Source of the DNA: Kiritimatiellia bacterium
GTDB lineage: Bacteria; Verrucomicrobiota; Kiritimatiellia; RFP12; UBA1067
Assembly (NCBI GenBank): GCA_017389885.1
Contig: JAFPDR010000069.1
Span: forward strand, 1-5,400
Direction: 5' to 3'
Length of the DNA stretch: 5,400 bases
Shown: piece by piece, positions 5,331 through 5,400 of the stretch
Numbering within the stretch: position 1 is the stretch's first letter
Layout of the letters: the number at the start of each line of letters is the position of its first letter
Made by a program: the position numbers and the translations under genes
The notes under the pieces: model-generated
Seen by the model: only the letters and a program-made list of their open reading frames with translations
The model's database searches: none
Told to the model about the DNA's origin: nothing

Positions 5331-5360
5331 TTGCCAAAGCACACCCAAACATGATATAAT
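5331..5360 (+). promoter_or_regulatory. Plus-strand promoter pointing out of the window
   Basis: TTGCCA (5331-5336, 5 of 6) is followed after 18 bp by TATAAT (5355-5360, 6 of 6), with TGA just before it making an extended -10. Transcription should begin near 5367. This is the best-looking promoter in the window, and it implies a gene to the right, divergent from the trp side. Confidence 0.65.
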
Positions 5361-5367
5361 ACCGTCG

Positions 5368-5400
5368 TTATGCCAAATGGTATAACACCTTTTAGCATAA
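5368..5400. repeat. 33-bp imperfect dyad next to the plus-strand promoter
   Basis: Fourteen-base arms match as an inverted repeat at 12 of 14 positions (TTATGCCAAATGGT against the reverse complement of ACCTTTTAGCATAA), around a 5-nt centre ATAAC. It begins one base after the predicted start of the plus-strand transcript and reaches exactly to the window edge, so it may be longer. It could be an operator, a 5' hairpin in the RNA, or the end of a mobile element. It also contains a second TGGTATAAC (5378-5386) resembling an extended -10. Confidence 0.5.
5370..5400 (+). CDS. Possible start of a leaderless gene (cut by window edge)
   Basis: ATG at 5370 lies 9 nt after TATAAT, the same spacing as at trpL. 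Ten codons are visible, MPNGITPFSI, with no stop before the edge and no similarity I can name. There is no Shine-Dalgarno. Because the dyad overlaps it, and because a second -10-like box lies inside it, the true gene may start further right. Too little is visible to be sure that this is coding. Confidence 0.25.
   Translation, partial: MPNGITPFSI

Noticed and set aside
5243..5369. A minus-strand promoter for the small secreted-type ORF
   Set aside because: TATTAT (5357-5362) and TTGGCA (5371-5376) are present on the minus strand, but the spacing is only 8 nt. No pair with 16-18 nt spacing was convincing.
1..5400. CRISPR array, tRNA or rRNA gene, insertion sequence
   Set aside because: I saw no regularly spaced direct repeats, cloverleaf with CCA-type end, rRNA-like stretch or transposase motif on either strand.

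Overview
All clear genes in this window lie on the minus strand. Reading 5'->3' on that strand (right to left) the order is: a 51-residue secreted-type small ORF, a trp leader peptide with a transcription attenuator, trpE, a fused trpGD, trpC, then a new promoter followed by accD and the first 85 codons of accA, which runs off the left edge. The sequence is GC-rich, with strong Shine-Dalgarno sites on the enzyme genes and TATAAT-type promoters, so it is a bacterium using sigma70-like promoters. I lean, weakly, towards a gut-type Verrucomicrobiota/Kiritimatiellae relative. The reason is the motif 'VQLWENGPLWAKTNVGA' in the small ORF, which I remember from secreted proteins of that group. This is memory, not a search.

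The trp block (1243-4998) makes the first steps of tryptophan synthesis: TrpE with the TrpG domain forms anthranilate synthase, the TrpD domain adds phosphoribosyl, and TrpC makes indole-3-glycerol phosphate. Genes overlap by 4 nt (trpE/trpGD) and 22 nt (trpGD/trpC), so translation is probably coupled. trpF, trpB and trpA are absent here and must be elsewhere if the pathway is complete. The operon starts with an 18-codon leader (MKQYICNIWWWRRALGAW) carrying three consecutive Trp codons and a fourth just before the stop. Mutually exclusive RNA hairpins follow: 1:2, an antiterminator 2:3, and a 3:4 terminator with UUUU. This is a complete enterobacterial-style attenuator read directly from sequence. 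The leader's ATG sits only 9 nt after an extended -10 box, so it is probably translated from a leaderless or nearly leaderless transcript. A 13-bp palindrome covers the place where the -35 box should be.

Between trpC and accD (1114-1242) a hairpin, an intrinsic terminator and the accD promoter are packed together, with the terminator T-tract lying in the promoter spacer. accD and accA encode the two halves of the acetyl-CoA carboxylase carboxyltransferase, the first committed step of fatty acid synthesis.

The right end (5243-5400) holds no complete gene. It has a good plus-strand promoter (TTGCCA-18-TATAAT), followed at once by a 33-bp imperfect dyad and a possible leaderless ATG whose frame is open at the window edge.
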